A stretch of 32,621 nucleotides of DNA from positions 733,668 to 766,288 of the forward strand of contig BFEA01000026.1 of the NCBI GenBank assembly GCA_003427395.1. Reading direction: 5' to 3'. A model generated the notes under the pieces. The model was not told where the DNA came from, searched no databases, and saw only the letters and a list, made by a program, of their open reading frames with translations. The position numbers and the translations under genes are program-made. Within the stretch, counting starts at the first letter, position 1. Every line of letters starts with the position of its first letter. Below are positions 1 through 8,634 of this stretch, one piece after another. The DNA comes from Chara braunii (Eukaryota; Streptophyta; Charophyceae; Charales; Characeae).

Positions 1-94
<94 letters not shown>
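1..94. repeat. (TA)n followed by (GA)n microsatellite
   Basis: Uninterrupted TA dinucleotides run over 1-64 and switch directly to GA dinucleotides over 65-94. This compound microsatellite forms the window edge, so its true length is unknown. Confidence 0.98.
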
Positions 95-97
<3 letters not shown>

Positions 98-263
98 TGG
101 AAATGTTTTTGTTCATCACTGAATTTGACTACAACTATGACAATCTCGCACACAAATCCAGAACCCTATGAACCACCAATCCGACCCGACCCCGAACCCG
201 CTCCTGCTGCCACTCCCTGCCGCTATCCCTAAATCCTACGTGGCATGTTGTCCACGTCGTCAA

Positions 264-1511
264 CTATCGCCACGGACATGGCGGCGGCGCACCATGGACC
301 ACCACGTGGTGCTCCACATGCTCGATGAGACTCCTGCGAACCAACTCCCCTAGCGCGGACCCGTTTGTTGGGTCATCGTCCACCACGGGCTTGATGTTGA
401 GGTCGGGCATATGACGAACGAAACGAGGACGATCTTTTTGCCAACGACGACGTCTGCGATGACCGTGGTCACCATCGCTGTCGCTGCTACTATCGAGCAT
501 ACCAGGGTCAAATTCCACCCTGTGCTCGATCATCAGGTTGTGGAGGATGCAGATTGCCATCACTTCCTTGCAAATGGTTTTCTTGTTGCTAATGTGCGGT
601 CGGATGAAATTCCTCCACACGGCCTTTAGTCGGCCGAAGCAGCGCTCGATGCAAGACCGCACCGCCGAGTGACAATTGTCGTAGGTTCGTTCCTGAGCTG
701 TTGTAGCCGTCCTCCCGACAGGTGTCATGATCCATGGCAGGAGAGGGTAACCTTGATCACCAAGCACATACCGTCCCACGTGTCTGCCGTCGTGCAGGTG
801 TGCACCTCCCTCGTTGAAGACACCTGCCCCTTGCGAGACCTGACGGAACAGTTCCGAAATGCACAAAACTCTCGAGTCATGCACAGACCCTGGGCACCCC
901 ACGTAAACACTAGTGATTCTGCACTCGTGGTCACAAACTACCTGACACTGGACAAAGAATTGTCCTGTGTGATGGTAGTAGCATTCCCCGCGCATACCCT
1001 TCAGTTTGTCGATGTACAAATGGGTGCCATCAATTGCACCGATGCAACCGGCGAACCCTTTCGCCTCGAAAGCGTTCTCCACTTCCTGCATTCGACGGCC
1101 AGTCGGCCACCGAAGGAGATGGCCATACTCGCTGATGATAGCATCCGCGACCTCTTCGTTGCAACGCAAGGCACTCGCAAGGCCCATGCCCATGCCATGC
1201 GAGGTCTGCCGGTAATACCCGCCGGTCGCCCACCTAATGAGAGCCATAGCGAACTTCTGACCAGTAGGAATAGGATTCCTGAAGTTCGTTGGGGATCGCT
1301 GGATATGGGGTGCAATTCTACCCAGCACTTCGAAGAATAGCGGGCGAGGCAGTCTGCAGAATCGGACAAACACCTTGTCGTGTTCACGGCCTGTCCCCTG
1401 CTGGTACACGGTGCCCTGAGTGTGAAAGTAGCCGTTGAGCAGGCTCCCGGCGGCGTTTTCAAATTCGTTTTCGATGAAATGCGGTCCGTTATTCGGAAGT
1501 GACACCTGCAT
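264..1511 (-). CDS. PIF/Harbinger-type DDE transposase (HARBI1/ALP1-like)
   Basis: A 415-residue ORF in the DDE_Tnp_4 nuclease family, the transposase of PIF/Harbinger DNA transposons, which cut and paste elements in the nucleus. Visible family motifs are AIDGTHLYI (first Asp at D161), CPGSVHDSRVL (D212), YVLGDQGYPLLPW (D252), an IERCFGRLK block with E289, and the late AICILHNLMIEH segment near 319-330. These are the acidic positions expected of the RNase H-like fold; which of D212 and D252 is catalytic I cannot settle by eye. The length is slightly above that of HARBI1 (about 350 aa) and close to plant PIF transposases. The tail is Ser/Asp-rich (D340-D348) then Arg-rich (R352-R356), possibly a nuclear localisation signal. 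The ATG at 1511 is the first Met after an in-frame stop at 1544-1542, and no internal stop or frameshift is present. The Myb/SANT partner ORF usual in this superfamily was not found, and terminal inverted repeats were not identified. It may be a domesticated or recently active copy. Confidence 0.93.
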   Translation of the reverse strand: MQVSLPNNGPHFIENEFENAAGSLLNGYFHTQGTVYQQGTGREHDKVFVRFCRLPRPLFFEVLGRIAPHIQRSPTNFRNPIPTGQKFAMALIRWATGGYYRQTSHGMGMGLASALRCNEEVADAIISEYGHLLRWPTGRRMQEVENAFEAKGFAGCIGAIDGTHLYIDKLKGMRGECYYHHTGQFFVQCQVVCDHECRITSVYVGCPGSVHDSRVLCISELFRQVSQGAGVFNEGGAHLHDGRHVGRYVLGDQGYPLLPWIMTPVGRTATTAQERTYDNCHSAVRSCIERCFGRLKAVWRNFIRPHISNKKTICKEVMAICILHNLMIEHRVEFDPGMLDSSSDSDGDHGHRRRRRWQKDRPRFVRHMPDLNIKPVVDDDPTNGSALGELVRRSLIEHVEHHVVVHGAPPPCPWR

Positions 1512-1645
1512 CGCCGAGAGCGCCGTGGTGATGTGACCGCTTCAGAGGGCATTCGGGAACTGCGTCCATTCACTCCGTGTGCTTGTGTGGGAGGCGTGTG
1601 GCAGCCCGTCGTGTGGTGGTTTGCAAACTGCAGGTAATAGAGGAG

Positions 1646-1900
1646 ATGGACAGTCCGGTTCCATCTGGAAGTTCTTCACAGGAGCGGGAAGACATGCTCT
1701 TCTTCTTGGTTTTCGCCATAACCCAGTGGGTGCACAGGCGCAATGCGGCGGCCATGGCCGTCCTCGAGGCTGTCGCATTCACCCCGTTCCTGTTCGGGGA
1801 CGCGGCGACATCGTTGCCGCTCCTTGCAGGCGGGGTGATGCACGGATTCGCTCTCGCCAGTTTGGCTGCGGAGGAGTTGGGAAGACGCATGGAGCGCTGA
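1646..1900 (+). CDS. Unrecognised small ORF head-to-head with the transposase
   Basis: An ATG-initiated ORF of 84 codons begins MDSPVPSGSSSQERED and continues with hydrophobic and Ala/Leu-rich segments (MLFFLVFAITQWVHRR, then AAAMAVLEAVAFTPFLFG), ending AAEELGRRMER. I recognise no domain. It lies 135 bp from the transposase start on the opposite strand, where a second element-encoded ORF could sit, although it shows no Myb-like helix-turn-helix. The frame is open upstream to a GTG at 1577, which is unlikely to serve as a start in a eukaryote. The composition is more protein-like than the opposite-strand frames across the same DNA, but chance in GC-rich DNA is quite possible. Confidence 0.2.
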   Translation: MDSPVPSGSSSQEREDMLFFLVFAITQWVHRRNAAAMAVLEAVAFTPFLFGDAATSLPLLAGGVMHGFALASLAAEELGRRMER

Positions 1901-2960
1901 CGGCGGATATGGGTCATGGAACGAAGTGGGGGGGTGTGGAGGGATTTGCAGCGAATGGAAGTCATTTTCCAAGAGGCCGGCAAGACAGTGGCGGTGGGGT
2001 CTCGACTTTTTCTGGAAATGGTTTTCCAGACGGCGTTGGCCGTTTTTCGTGGCCGAACAAGTTTTCCAACTGCCGAGCAGTGGGGTCCAAGCCTATGAAG
2101 AACAGCTGTGCACCCGAATTCATGGGTTGGTACCATCTCCTTCACGTAAGTCTTCATAGTGATGTACCGTGGCAATAAAATGTGTCCACGAACACATTCA
2201 CGAGGATGAACAAGTAACGGGTATTGGGATACATTCCTCGCGATGTGTCTCATGATGCCTTTAGCAGGCCATCCGACAGACGCCGAAGCATTCCTGTCAG
2301 ATGCACCACAATATTCGAATTTCACATTTCAAGTTCTATTTCTCAGAGGCAAAAAAAAAAAAAAACGAAGTCTGGAAATCAACCCCCCCCCTTTAGAGCC
2401 CATAAAATCTTGACTTCGCCCACGCAAAGCCACGAGCTATCATGTCCAAGTTAGTCCAACTTCGTTTTTTTTTTTCTTTCGACGCATCTCATTGGAAGGG
2501 AGGTGGGCATCTTTACAGTCCCCGCTCGGAAACTACCAGGCCGTCGAGATGCTATCTATTCGACGGCCGTACTGAGTCACTGGATGCCACACGTGATCGA
2601 AATCCTGAACGGCGTGGTAGAATACCTTGCTAGTGGGTCCAGGCCCCTGGGCCCTTAAAAGAACAAAAAATAAGAAAAAAGCTCTGTCCTTGGTCGGCAT
2701 TCTTTTTCTTTTTTTCTTTTTTCTTTTGGAAGAAGTACACCTGTCATTGCAAATAGAAAGTCCGGGCCGGGAATCCCCACAAACAACCCGGGAGAGCTCA
2801 GACCCATTGCCCCTTTTGGGCCCATACTGGAAACCGGGTCGCCAATTTTTACCCTTCTGCTTGCTGTTCTCAGGTGCGAGGAAGGAACCTCTCTGTCAAT
2901 ACTTTTTTTATCTTTCTTTTCTTTCTCTTTTGTCTATTTCGAGGCGGATATATATATATA
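1901..2960. other. No gene seen; transposon flank and low-complexity DNA
   Basis: Opposite-strand ORFs over 1901-2325 are basic, repetitive in composition and resemble no family. From 2340 on there are A-runs (about 2350-2364), a C-run (about 2384-2392), T-rich tracts (about 2465-2475 and 2700-2730) and a pyrimidine-rich stretch (2905-2940). No splice-supported gene is visible. The right end of the Harbinger element may lie here, but no terminal repeat was found. Confidence 0.6.
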
Positions 2961-3052
2961 CTAATTATTCTCCTCTCATCTATCTCATCTTCTTGGTATT
3001 ATGCATCTAATTATTCTTCTCTCATCTATCTCATCTTCTTGGTATTATGCAT
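2961..3052. repeat. 46-bp tandem duplication
   Basis: The unit starting CTAATTATTC occurs at 2961 and again at 3007 with one substitution (TCCTCTC versus TTCTCTC). A short (TA)n precedes it at about 2949-2960. Two units only. Confidence 0.95.
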
Positions 3053-3133
3053 CTATGTATAGTACGGGGGAACACCAACCAACCGGGATCTCTCCCATGG
3101 GCTCACCACACCACAGTAGTCGTGCAAGAGCAA

Positions 3134-3257
3134 GGTCCTCGCTCCACTACTCATGAAATGTGGCAAAACGAGAATGAATCTTCCGCTAGAACATGGAAAT
3201 ATAGACCGGCATATTTCTTTTTCTTTTGTGCCTGTGGTGAGTAGTGGAGCGAGGCCC
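3134..3257 (+). mobile_element. FB-1 MITE-like element, full copy
   Basis: Its termini are inverted: GTCCTCGCTCCACTACTCA at the left end, and GTGAGTAGTGGAGCGAGGCC at the right end. The interior has the family core (GAGAATGAATCTTCCGCTAG, then a version of AGATACACCGCCAT, then a T-rich block ending TTTTGTGCCTGTGG). Length is 124 bp and there is no coding capacity. This matches the copies at 5885 and 6405. Confidence 0.85.
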
Positions 3258-3374
3258 CATACCTGGAGGAAACGTGCATTTACTCAGAGCACGCTAACGT
3301 CTGACCAGCAGTTCACTGAACCTGCTCAGAAATCCGACCACATGCTTCCACAAGGTCCTACTTCGTGTGAGCAT

Positions 3375-3500
3375 GGGCCTCGCTTCAAATTACCATATGC
3401 ACAAAAGACAAAAAAAAAATATATGGCGGTGTATCTGTCCATCCACTCGGAGATGATTCGTTCTCATTTTGCACATTTGGTGAGTATTGAACCGAGGCCG
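3375..3500 (-). mobile_element. FB-1 MITE-like element, reverse orientation
   Basis: This is the FB-1 family read on the minus strand. It begins GGGCCTCGCTTCAAATTACC, contains ATGCACAAAAGACA and GGCGGTGTATCT, and ends TTTGGTGAGTATTGAACCGA followed by GGCC. The termini are more diverged than in the neighbour at 3134. The two copies lie 118 bp apart in opposite orientations and could pair as a larger inverted repeat. Confidence 0.8.
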
Positions 3501-3536
3501 CATGCCTTGCGGCCTTCCTCGAAGGGGTAGGGTTCC

Positions 3537-3585
<49 letters not shown>

Positions 3586-3889
3586 GAAATCCGGGAACCC
3601 GGCGTCCCTTTTTATGCAAAGCCAGGAATCGGGCCTGGCGTCCCTGACAAAGATTCCGCAGTCCGGTTTGGAGGCGAGACATCACCGGCCAAGCCCAGAA
3701 ACAGGACTGCCTCACTCTTCCAATGTTATGCAGAACAGAAACGAACAAGTTCCTCTTTCTCTTTTTTTGGCGTTCGCCGAAGCGCGAAGGGTTTGGAATT
3801 TAGTTTTTATTTAGTTTTTACTAACCTTTTTTTTTTTTTTTTTTTTTTTTTCTTTCTATATTCTTCTCTCAACTTCTGTTTTTGCCTTT
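3501..3889. other. No gene; poly-T tracts
   Basis: Long T homopolymers lie at 3543-3581 and 3827-3851, with unremarkable sequence between. The reading frames over them give poly-Phe or poly-Lys and are not genes. Confidence 0.85.
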
Positions 3890-4190
3890 CACTACCTACT
3901 CCTAAGGCTATTTAGAGGGGACCCCTACAAGCATAGTTTCCTATCACTGTGAAGGGGAGATTTCATGTTGCCCCTTGCCCCTAATATTTTAGGGTATAGA
4001 GTTGGGGCCGCCAGTGGGGGGCTGGCTAACACAAAGACCGAGGGCTAGGTCCCACTTGCACGAATTAAGAGATACTGACTGACCGTTGATAGCAAAGATC
4101 AACGGCCGAAATCTCCTAATTTGCGCAAGTGGGACCTTGCCCCGAGACCTGCCAGTAGCTGCGCCTCCCTTTCTCATCGTCCCCCACCCT
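3890..4190 (+). repeat. Dispersed repeat R1, copy 1 (with nested insertion)
   Basis: It matches 21769-22040 in order: CTACTCCTAAGGCTAT, a GGGACCCCTACAAGCATAG block, a TTTAGGGT block, GTTGGGGCCG, GGCTAACACAA, and a CCAGTAGCTGCGCCTCCC block. Relative to copy 2, extra sequence is present at 4047-4137. No ORF is shared. The class is not recognised. Confidence 0.75.
4047..4137. mobile_element. 91-bp foldback element nested inside R1
   Basis: Perfect 13-bp terminal inverted repeats AGGTCCCACTTGC (4047-4059) and GCAAGTGGGACCT (4125-4137). A second inner hairpin is formed by CCGTTGAT and ATCAACGG. The element is absent from R1 copy 2 near 21990, which makes that copy an approximate empty site. Confidence 0.75.
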
Positions 4191-4199
4191 AACTTTTTA

Positions 4200-4320
4200 G
4201 GGCCTCGCCACACCAGTCTCGAAATGGGAAAAAGACAAAAATGTGGCGGGAGCATCTGGCCATGTTCTAGCGGGAAGTTCATTCGCATTTTGGACATTTC
4301 GAGAGTGTTGTGCCATGCCC
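4200..4320 (-). mobile_element. Diverged FB-1 MITE-like element
   Basis: It begins GGGCCTCGCCACACCAGTCT and ends in an inverted counterpart (ATTTCGAGAGTGTTGTGCC then ATGCCC). The interior retains AAAAGACAAAAATGTGGCGG and CATGTTCTAGCGGGAAGTTC, the minus-strand FB-1 core. The two termini have drifted together (both carry a TCGAAATG-type block), so this looks like a subfamily rather than random decay. Confidence 0.7.
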
Positions 4321-4439
4321 TTAGTTTTCAACCAGCAATAGACGCGTCTCGGTTAGCCTTCACAGACTGCATCATACCGCAAGCGCAAAGATGCAGGGTT
4401 GCTTTCTGGTCGCCGCACAAAATGCAGTCTTACCGCTTC

Positions 4440-4752
4440 AGGGAAAAAAAGGAAAAAAAAAGAAAAAAAAAAGAAAAAAGAAAGAAAGAAAAAAAAAGGG
4501 AGCCGCAAGCCGACGGGACGCTGCCACACAAGAACTATCACACGCACTATAACACGCGCGGGTGCACGCGGCCGCATCTCCGCACACGCGCCCGCACGTC
4601 CGCACGCACACGCGCACCCGCAGGCAGGCGCATAACAGCCATCTGCACTCGCACACCCATTGGCCCACACACACGCAGAGGAGCAGCTCCGTCCCTTCAC
4701 ATGCTCACACGTGAGAAGAAATCGGACGAGAGAGACACAGAGAGAGACAGAG

Positions 4753-4798
<46 letters not shown>
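4440..4798. repeat. Low complexity: A-rich, CGCA-rich, then (AG)n
   Basis: A purine tract of A-runs punctuated by G (4440-4500) is followed by imperfect ACGCGC/CACACG repeats (about 4540-4680) and a (GA)n tract (about 4734-4798). ORFs here encode Arg/Thr/His-rich or Ser/Leu-rich low-complexity products and are not credible. Confidence 0.9.
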
Positions 4799-4800
<2 letters not shown>

Positions 4801-4873
4801 CTGGACGCTGAACAAGTGTTGGAATTGGCGAGTGCAGTTCGTCGATTTGGCGACAAGTAACGTTTTGGAAGAG

Positions 4874-5551
4874 ATGGGCAAGCGGGGAACAGGTGGGGGT
4901 GGAGTGAAGGCGATGATGAAGCAACGGGGAGTCGGACATGGTGAGGAGAGAGGAACCCTCTCCGAAGACGACGAGAGAGGGGGCCACCTGTTTTCTCCTT
5001 GGGTGACACTTAGCTTCTTCCCGTCTGTGATGCAAGTGGCTATGGCGATGGCGTTGATTGCTGTCGTCTTGCTGATGCCTGTCTTCTGCGTACACAGTGG
5101 CCGGCCCATGGGATGGGCCTCGCGGCCGGGCCCGATGTTTGGCACCGTGGGCGACGAAACTTCGGTACAGGAAGTAGGACTAGGAGGAGGAGAACTAGGA
5201 GGAGGAGGAGGAGGAGGAGGAGGAGGAGGAGGAGGAGGAGGAAGGAATGTTTTCGGACCGGGTGAGGGACAGGATGGCAGCAAAGAATTGCGGAATGCGA
5301 TGCTCGAAAGAAGAGAGAGCGGGACGATGACACCAAGTGGCGGGGGAGTCAGCCATAGCCGAAGCCGCTATAGCCGAAGCCGCTATAGCCGAAGCTTCTT
5401 TGCCATGTCTGTGGTTCAATGGGCTTGGAAGAAGACGAAGGGCGACGGTCCTGATGGAAAGGAGGACCGCAGAACGGTAGCTGACCGCCTGTTTGCGTTC
5501 TCGTCGTTTTTGCCGCTAGTACAACGGGCCATGGAAGGTGAGACGAGGTGA
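4874..5551 (+). CDS. Uncertain ORF with one membrane-like segment and a poly-Gly tract
   Basis: The first ATG gives 225 codons (MGKRGTGGGG...). The frame stays open upstream only to a GTG at 4832. Residues 47-73 (SFFPSVMQVAMAMALIAVVL and on) form one plausible membrane helix. Residues 104-123 are Gly-rich, encoded by a (GGA)n microsatellite at 5186-5242. A 15-bp tandem repeat encodes SRSRY units near residues 160-172, and the C-terminus is basic then hydrophobic. I recognise no domain. Against it: two simple repeats make up part of the frame, long antisense ORFs overlap it, and no promoter, intron or homologue is evident. For it: the frame survives 678 bp of mixed composition. It may be a chance ORF. 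Confidence 0.22.
   Translation: MGKRGTGGGGVKAMMKQRGVGHGEERGTLSEDDERGGHLFSPWVTLSFFPSVMQVAMAMALIAVVLLMPVFCVHSGRPMGWASRPGPMFGTVGDETSVQEVGLGGGELGGGGGGGGGGGGGGGRNVFGPGEGQDGSKELRNAMLERRESGTMTPSGGGVSHSRSRYSRSRYSRSFFAMSVVQWAWKKTKGDGPDGKEDRRTVADRLFAFSSFLPLVQRAMEGETR
5186..5242 (+). repeat. (GGA)n trinucleotide repeat
   Basis: A GGA tract, with imperfect units at the left, lies inside the uncertain ORF. It reads as poly-Gly in one plus frame and as poly-Ser, poly-Pro or poly-Leu on the other strand, which explains several spurious ORFs. Confidence 0.95.
5353..5395 (+). repeat. 15-bp tandem repeat, about three units
   Basis: The unit TATAGCCGAAGCCGC is repeated almost perfectly. The period is a multiple of three, so it preserves the frame of the ORF around it. 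Confidence 0.9.
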
Positions 5552-5565
5552 TGAATGGCTCTGTC

Positions 5566-5722
5566 TTTGTCTTTGCTTTTGTTTTTGTTTTTGTTTTTGT
5601 TTTTGTTTCCCTTCCATAGTCCATTGCCAGATGCTATAGCTAGATGCTACAGGCAGATGCTATTCTATAGCCAGATGCTATGCTATTGCCAGGTGCTGTA
5701 GCCAGATGCTATAGGCAAAGCT
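5566..5722 (+). repeat. (TTTTTG)n and GCCAGATGCTAT minisatellite
   Basis: A hexanucleotide tract (TTTTTG, about 5566-5608) is followed by six or so irregular units of GCCAGATGCTATA with 13-18 bp spacing (about 5625-5722). Confidence 0.85.
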
Positions 5723-5884
5723 TATCAAGTGGCGGATATGGCGAAGCGGTCTTGTTGATGGGCTTGATGGACGATGACATCAATGATATGTTCAATCCTT
5801 TTATACTTTTTCCTTCTCTATTTTGTCCCCTTTTGTTGCGTCTTCCTCGATTTCCTCTTCACCGTTTCGATATAGGAATGCTTT

Positions 5885-6018
5885 GGGCCTTGCTCCACTA
5901 TTCACGGAATGTGCAAAAAAATGAGAATGAATCTTCCGCTTGAACGTGGCACAGGATGCATCGCCATATCTTTGGTCTTTGGTCTTTTGTGCATGTGGTG
6001 AGTGAAGGAGAGAGGCCC
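5885..6018 (+). mobile_element. FB-1 MITE-like element, full copy
   Basis: Left end GGGCCTTGCTCCACTATTCA, core GAGAATGAATCTTCCGCTTG, then CATCGCCAT, TCTTTTGTGCATGTGGTGAG, and the right end GGAGAGAGGCCC. A short duplication (TCTTTGG twice) lies before the right arm. Confidence 0.85.
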
Positions 6019-6060
6019 TTCGTGCCATCAATTGTGCTTCTTCGCTGGCCGTCTTTATCC

Positions 6061-6130
6061 GGTTGGATAATATTAATTACTGTTACTAATTAATTAATTA
6101 ACATTAATTAATTAAGTGATTAATAAATTA
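6061..6130. repeat. AT-rich TTAA-type tract
   Basis: Repeated TTAATTAA-like units (for example TAATTAATTAATTAACATTA) in otherwise mixed sequence. No gene. Confidence 0.8.
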
Positions 6131-6278
6131 AGGAGTGCTGTTTCAGAGAGTAGGTGAGCCTAGGAATAGCAGATTGAACAGGGGTCTGATACGTCACATT
6201 CATGGAACATAGCGTGTTTGTCTAGGTCGCTGCCTAGACCGAACCCCCCCCCTTAGATTAGAATCTTTCGTCAGTTAT

Positions 6279-6306
6279 GTTTATGGTGGGGATCACCACC
6301 ATAAAC
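6279..6306. repeat. Perfect 11-bp hairpin
   Basis: GTTTATGGTGG (6279-6289) and CCACCATAAAC (6296-6306) are exact reverse complements around a 6-base loop. There is no T-run after it and no gene it would terminate. Confidence 0.85.
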
Positions 6307-6404
6307 TGGGGATAGTCATATTCTGCGCTCGCAACCATTGCGTTCTTGAAATTAAAAACGTCGTCAACAAATCTTATGATGCACCCACCCCCAGAATAGA
6401 TATT

Positions 6405-6530
6405 GGGCTTGGCTCCACTACTTACCAAATGTTCAAAATGAGAATGAATCTTGCGCTAGAACATGGGAAGATACACCGCCATGGTTTTTGTTTGCCTGTT
6501 CTGCATATGGTGAGCAGTGGAGCGACGCCC
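6405..6530 (+). mobile_element. FB-1 MITE-like element, full copy
   Basis: Left end GGGCTTGGCTCCACTACTTA, core ATGAGAATGAATCTTGCGCT, AGATACACCGCCAT, right end TGGTGAGCAGTGGAGCGACG then CCC. Length is 126 bp. Confidence 0.85.
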
Positions 6531-6569
6531 ATAGACAACACAATGGTAGTACGTGCCAAGTGGGGCATT

Positions 6570-6650
6570 CAGACAATGTGCGAAATGAGAAGGAATCTTC
6601 CGCTAGAACACGGGAAGATGCACCGCCTTGATTTTTGTCTTCTCAAGCGT
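6570..6650 (+). mobile_element. FB-1 fragment lacking both termini
   Basis: It carries the core ATGTGCGAAATGAGAAGGAA, CTTCCGCTAGAACACGGGAA, GATGCACCGCCTTGATTTTT, starting 40 bp after the copy at 6405. Neither inverted end is recognisable. Confidence 0.7.
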
Positions 6651-6682
6651 GGCATTTAGACAGGTGAGCTCTCCCAGCGGAG

Positions 6683-6850
6683 ATGGAGATGGAGATGCAA
6701 GGTGAAAGCCGAGACGGCGAAGAATCTGGCCGCACGCAAATGCACACAACCGTGATAACAAGACGGCAAAGATATGGAGTACGTGAGGAAATCTGGAATA
6801 AGTATACTATAAGTCCGAAATATAGGAAAGGGGATGCAAAGAGAGAAGCA
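6683..6850 (+). repeat. Repeat R2, left portion
   Basis: Contains GAAAGCCGAGACGGCGAAGA, GGCCGCACGCAAATGCACAC, ACGGCAAAGATATGGAGTAC and GGGGATGCAAAGAGAGAAGC, matching 7727-7930 in the same order and orientation. Confidence 0.8.
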
Positions 6851-6863
6851 GTTCGTAGTGGTG

Positions 6864-7000
6864 CATATATGCCGGGCCGCCCGGGTCACCTTGTTCGCCC
6901 GGCTGGTAGCCTGGCTCAGCTGTTATTTACCTTAAATGAAAGTGCTCAGAAAACTGTAGGCGACGAGCCGGGCCGCCCGGGTCGCTTGTTCGCCCGGGCG
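6864..7000. mobile_element. AGGCTACC-family terminal fragments
   Basis: Two GC-rich blocks, one with GCCGGGCCGCCCGGGTCACC ending CTGGTAGCCTGG (about 6870-6914) and one with GAGCCGGGCCGCCCGGGTCG (about 6966-6998), match the ends of the element at 7346-7690. Confidence 0.7.
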
Positions 7001-7340
7001 GACCGATCGAAGGTCTCAGCAAAAGAAAAAGAAAGAAAATCCCCAAAACTCTGAAAAAATGTTCTGTTACGTAGAAAAATTAACTGAACAACTCTTGCCT
7101 CCGGGTCACATCGAAATTCTTTACCAAATTAAAAATAAAATAAAATGAAAAATTAAATATTTCCAGTGTGGACCGATCGAAGGTCTCAGCAAAAGAAAAA
7201 GAAAGAAAATCCCCAAAACTCTGAAAAAATGTTCTGTTACGTAGAAAAATTAACTGAACAACTCTTGCCTCCGGGTCACATCGAAATTCTTTACCAAATT
7301 AAAAATAAAATAAAATGAAAAATAAAATATTTCCAGTGTG
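7001..7340 (+). repeat. 170-bp tandem duplication, nearly identical
   Basis: GACCGATCGAAGGTCTCAGC begins units at 7001 and 7171. The two 170-bp units appear to differ by one base (AAAATTAAATATT versus AAAATAAAATATT). Both contain the AGGCTACC-family interior block (CGGGTCACATCGAAATTCTT). The near-identity implies a recent duplication or an assembly duplication. Confidence 0.95.
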
Positions 7341-7345
7341 ATTCC

Positions 7346-7690
7346 AGGCTACCAGAGTGGCCCGGGTTCATTTGCCCGGCCGGGCCAAAAAAATGAAATA
7401 AAAATAAAAATGGTTTTTTAATTTAAAATTATATTTTAAATTTGGTGAAGAATTTCGATATGACCCTGAGGCAAAAGTTGTTCAGTTTATTTTTCTGCAG
7501 AACATAGTTTTTTCGCGGATTTTTTGGATTTTTTTGTTTTTTTTTCGGGCTGGGACTTTCCGTAGTCCTTGCACGGCCGGGCCGCCCCGGGAAAATAGGG
7601 TGACCCGGGCGGCCTGGCTGGTACCCTTAGGTTTTATTTGTTTTTTGGACCCGGCCGGGCAAGTGGTCCCGGGCCACTCTGGTAGCCTAG
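7346..7690 (+). mobile_element. AGGCTACC-family inverted-repeat element
   Basis: Begins AGGCTACCAGAGTGGCCCGG and ends with its complement CCGGGCCACTCTGGTAGCCT. Next to the ends lie GCCCGGCCGGGC palindromes, then A/T-rich interior with AATTTCGATATGACCCTGAG and a T-run. A second, internal terminus (CGGCCTGGCTGGTACCC) suggests two elements fused or nested. There is no ORF, so it would need enzymes in trans. Confidence 0.8.
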
Positions 7691-7726
7691 TCAGAAAGCC
7701 AAAACGTCTGTGATTTGTTGTTAATA

Positions 7727-7935
7727 CGGCAAAGAAGATACGTTAAGCAATCTGGAAAATTATACCACTCCGAAAGATAGTAAAGGAGATGCAAAGAGAA
7801 AGCCGAGACAGCAGCAAAGACTCCGGCCGCACGCAAATACATACAACAATGATAACACCCACGGCAAAGATATGGACTGTGTGAAGAAATCTGGAAATAC
7901 TGTAATTATACAACTCCGAAGAATAGTAAACCACT
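7727..7935 (+). repeat. Repeat R2, right portion (about 132-bp tandem unit)
   Basis: ACGGCAAAGA recurs at 7727 and 7859, each followed by AATCTGGAAA, TTATAC, ACTCCGAA and ATAGTAAA. The same unit appears at 6683-6850. The AGGCTACC-family DNA and the 170-bp duplication lie between the two portions, as if inserted into an R2 array. Confidence 0.75.
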
Positions 7936-8634
7936 GTTAGAACCGAGAAGAGATCGCCATAGCAGGGCTATAGCCCCCCTCCTCCCCCCCCCCCCCCCCC
8001 CCTCACCGCCTGATCACAGTTCTTCTGTCGCGGAGAAATGAAGACGTCTGGCCGTCTTGCATTCCCCAACTGGTTCCGGCCACCGCCTATCGATCGACAT
8101 AGGAAGCGTGATATGCTCCCGGGCAATAGGTGGGGAGCATAGACAAAGACAGTAAGATGGTTAAAGATACACGTACACCGGGTAATCAAAGTGCAATATG
8201 AATGTTTAACAATGCTATCGATTTTTAGAGATGAATTAATAGAATTATTATATTGCGTATTGCTACTATTGCGTCTAAATGCGATAAGTAGTAGTATACT
8301 TCTGAGTGTAATTCCTAAGGTATTAGCTTGTTCTGTGTTTAAAGGAGCATTATCAACTCTGACAGCAGAGCCTCTTGAGAACTCATGAGTTGTTGTGCAT
8401 GGTGGTCGACCCACGAATGTCTATGATGATGGGGAGTATGAGTACTGTAATAGGAGGCGAGCCCGATCATCACGGGGTGATGCTCCCTGGCCCCCCACTA
8501 ACGGTCTGGAGGGGTTACAGAAGTATAATGCAGCAGGCGGCATTATGTGTGGCACATAATGCAGATCAGTGTTTACTAGAAGATCAGGCTTGTGTGTGAC
8601 ACATAATGCATCACAATCTGAAATCAGTCCGCAA
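7936..8634. other. No gene; short poly-C and unique-looking DNA
   Basis: A 19-base C-run lies at 7984-8002. The rest is mixed sequence with a duplicated TGTGTGACACATAATGCA-like phrase (8547 and 8592). ORFs of about 65-150 codons match no family. Confidence 0.6.

Noticed and set aside
1570-2325. 251-codon minus-strand ORF as a second Harbinger protein
   Set aside because: Composition is Ser/Thr/Arg-rich without a Myb/SANT pattern, and it overlaps a more protein-like plus frame; probably an antisense shadow.
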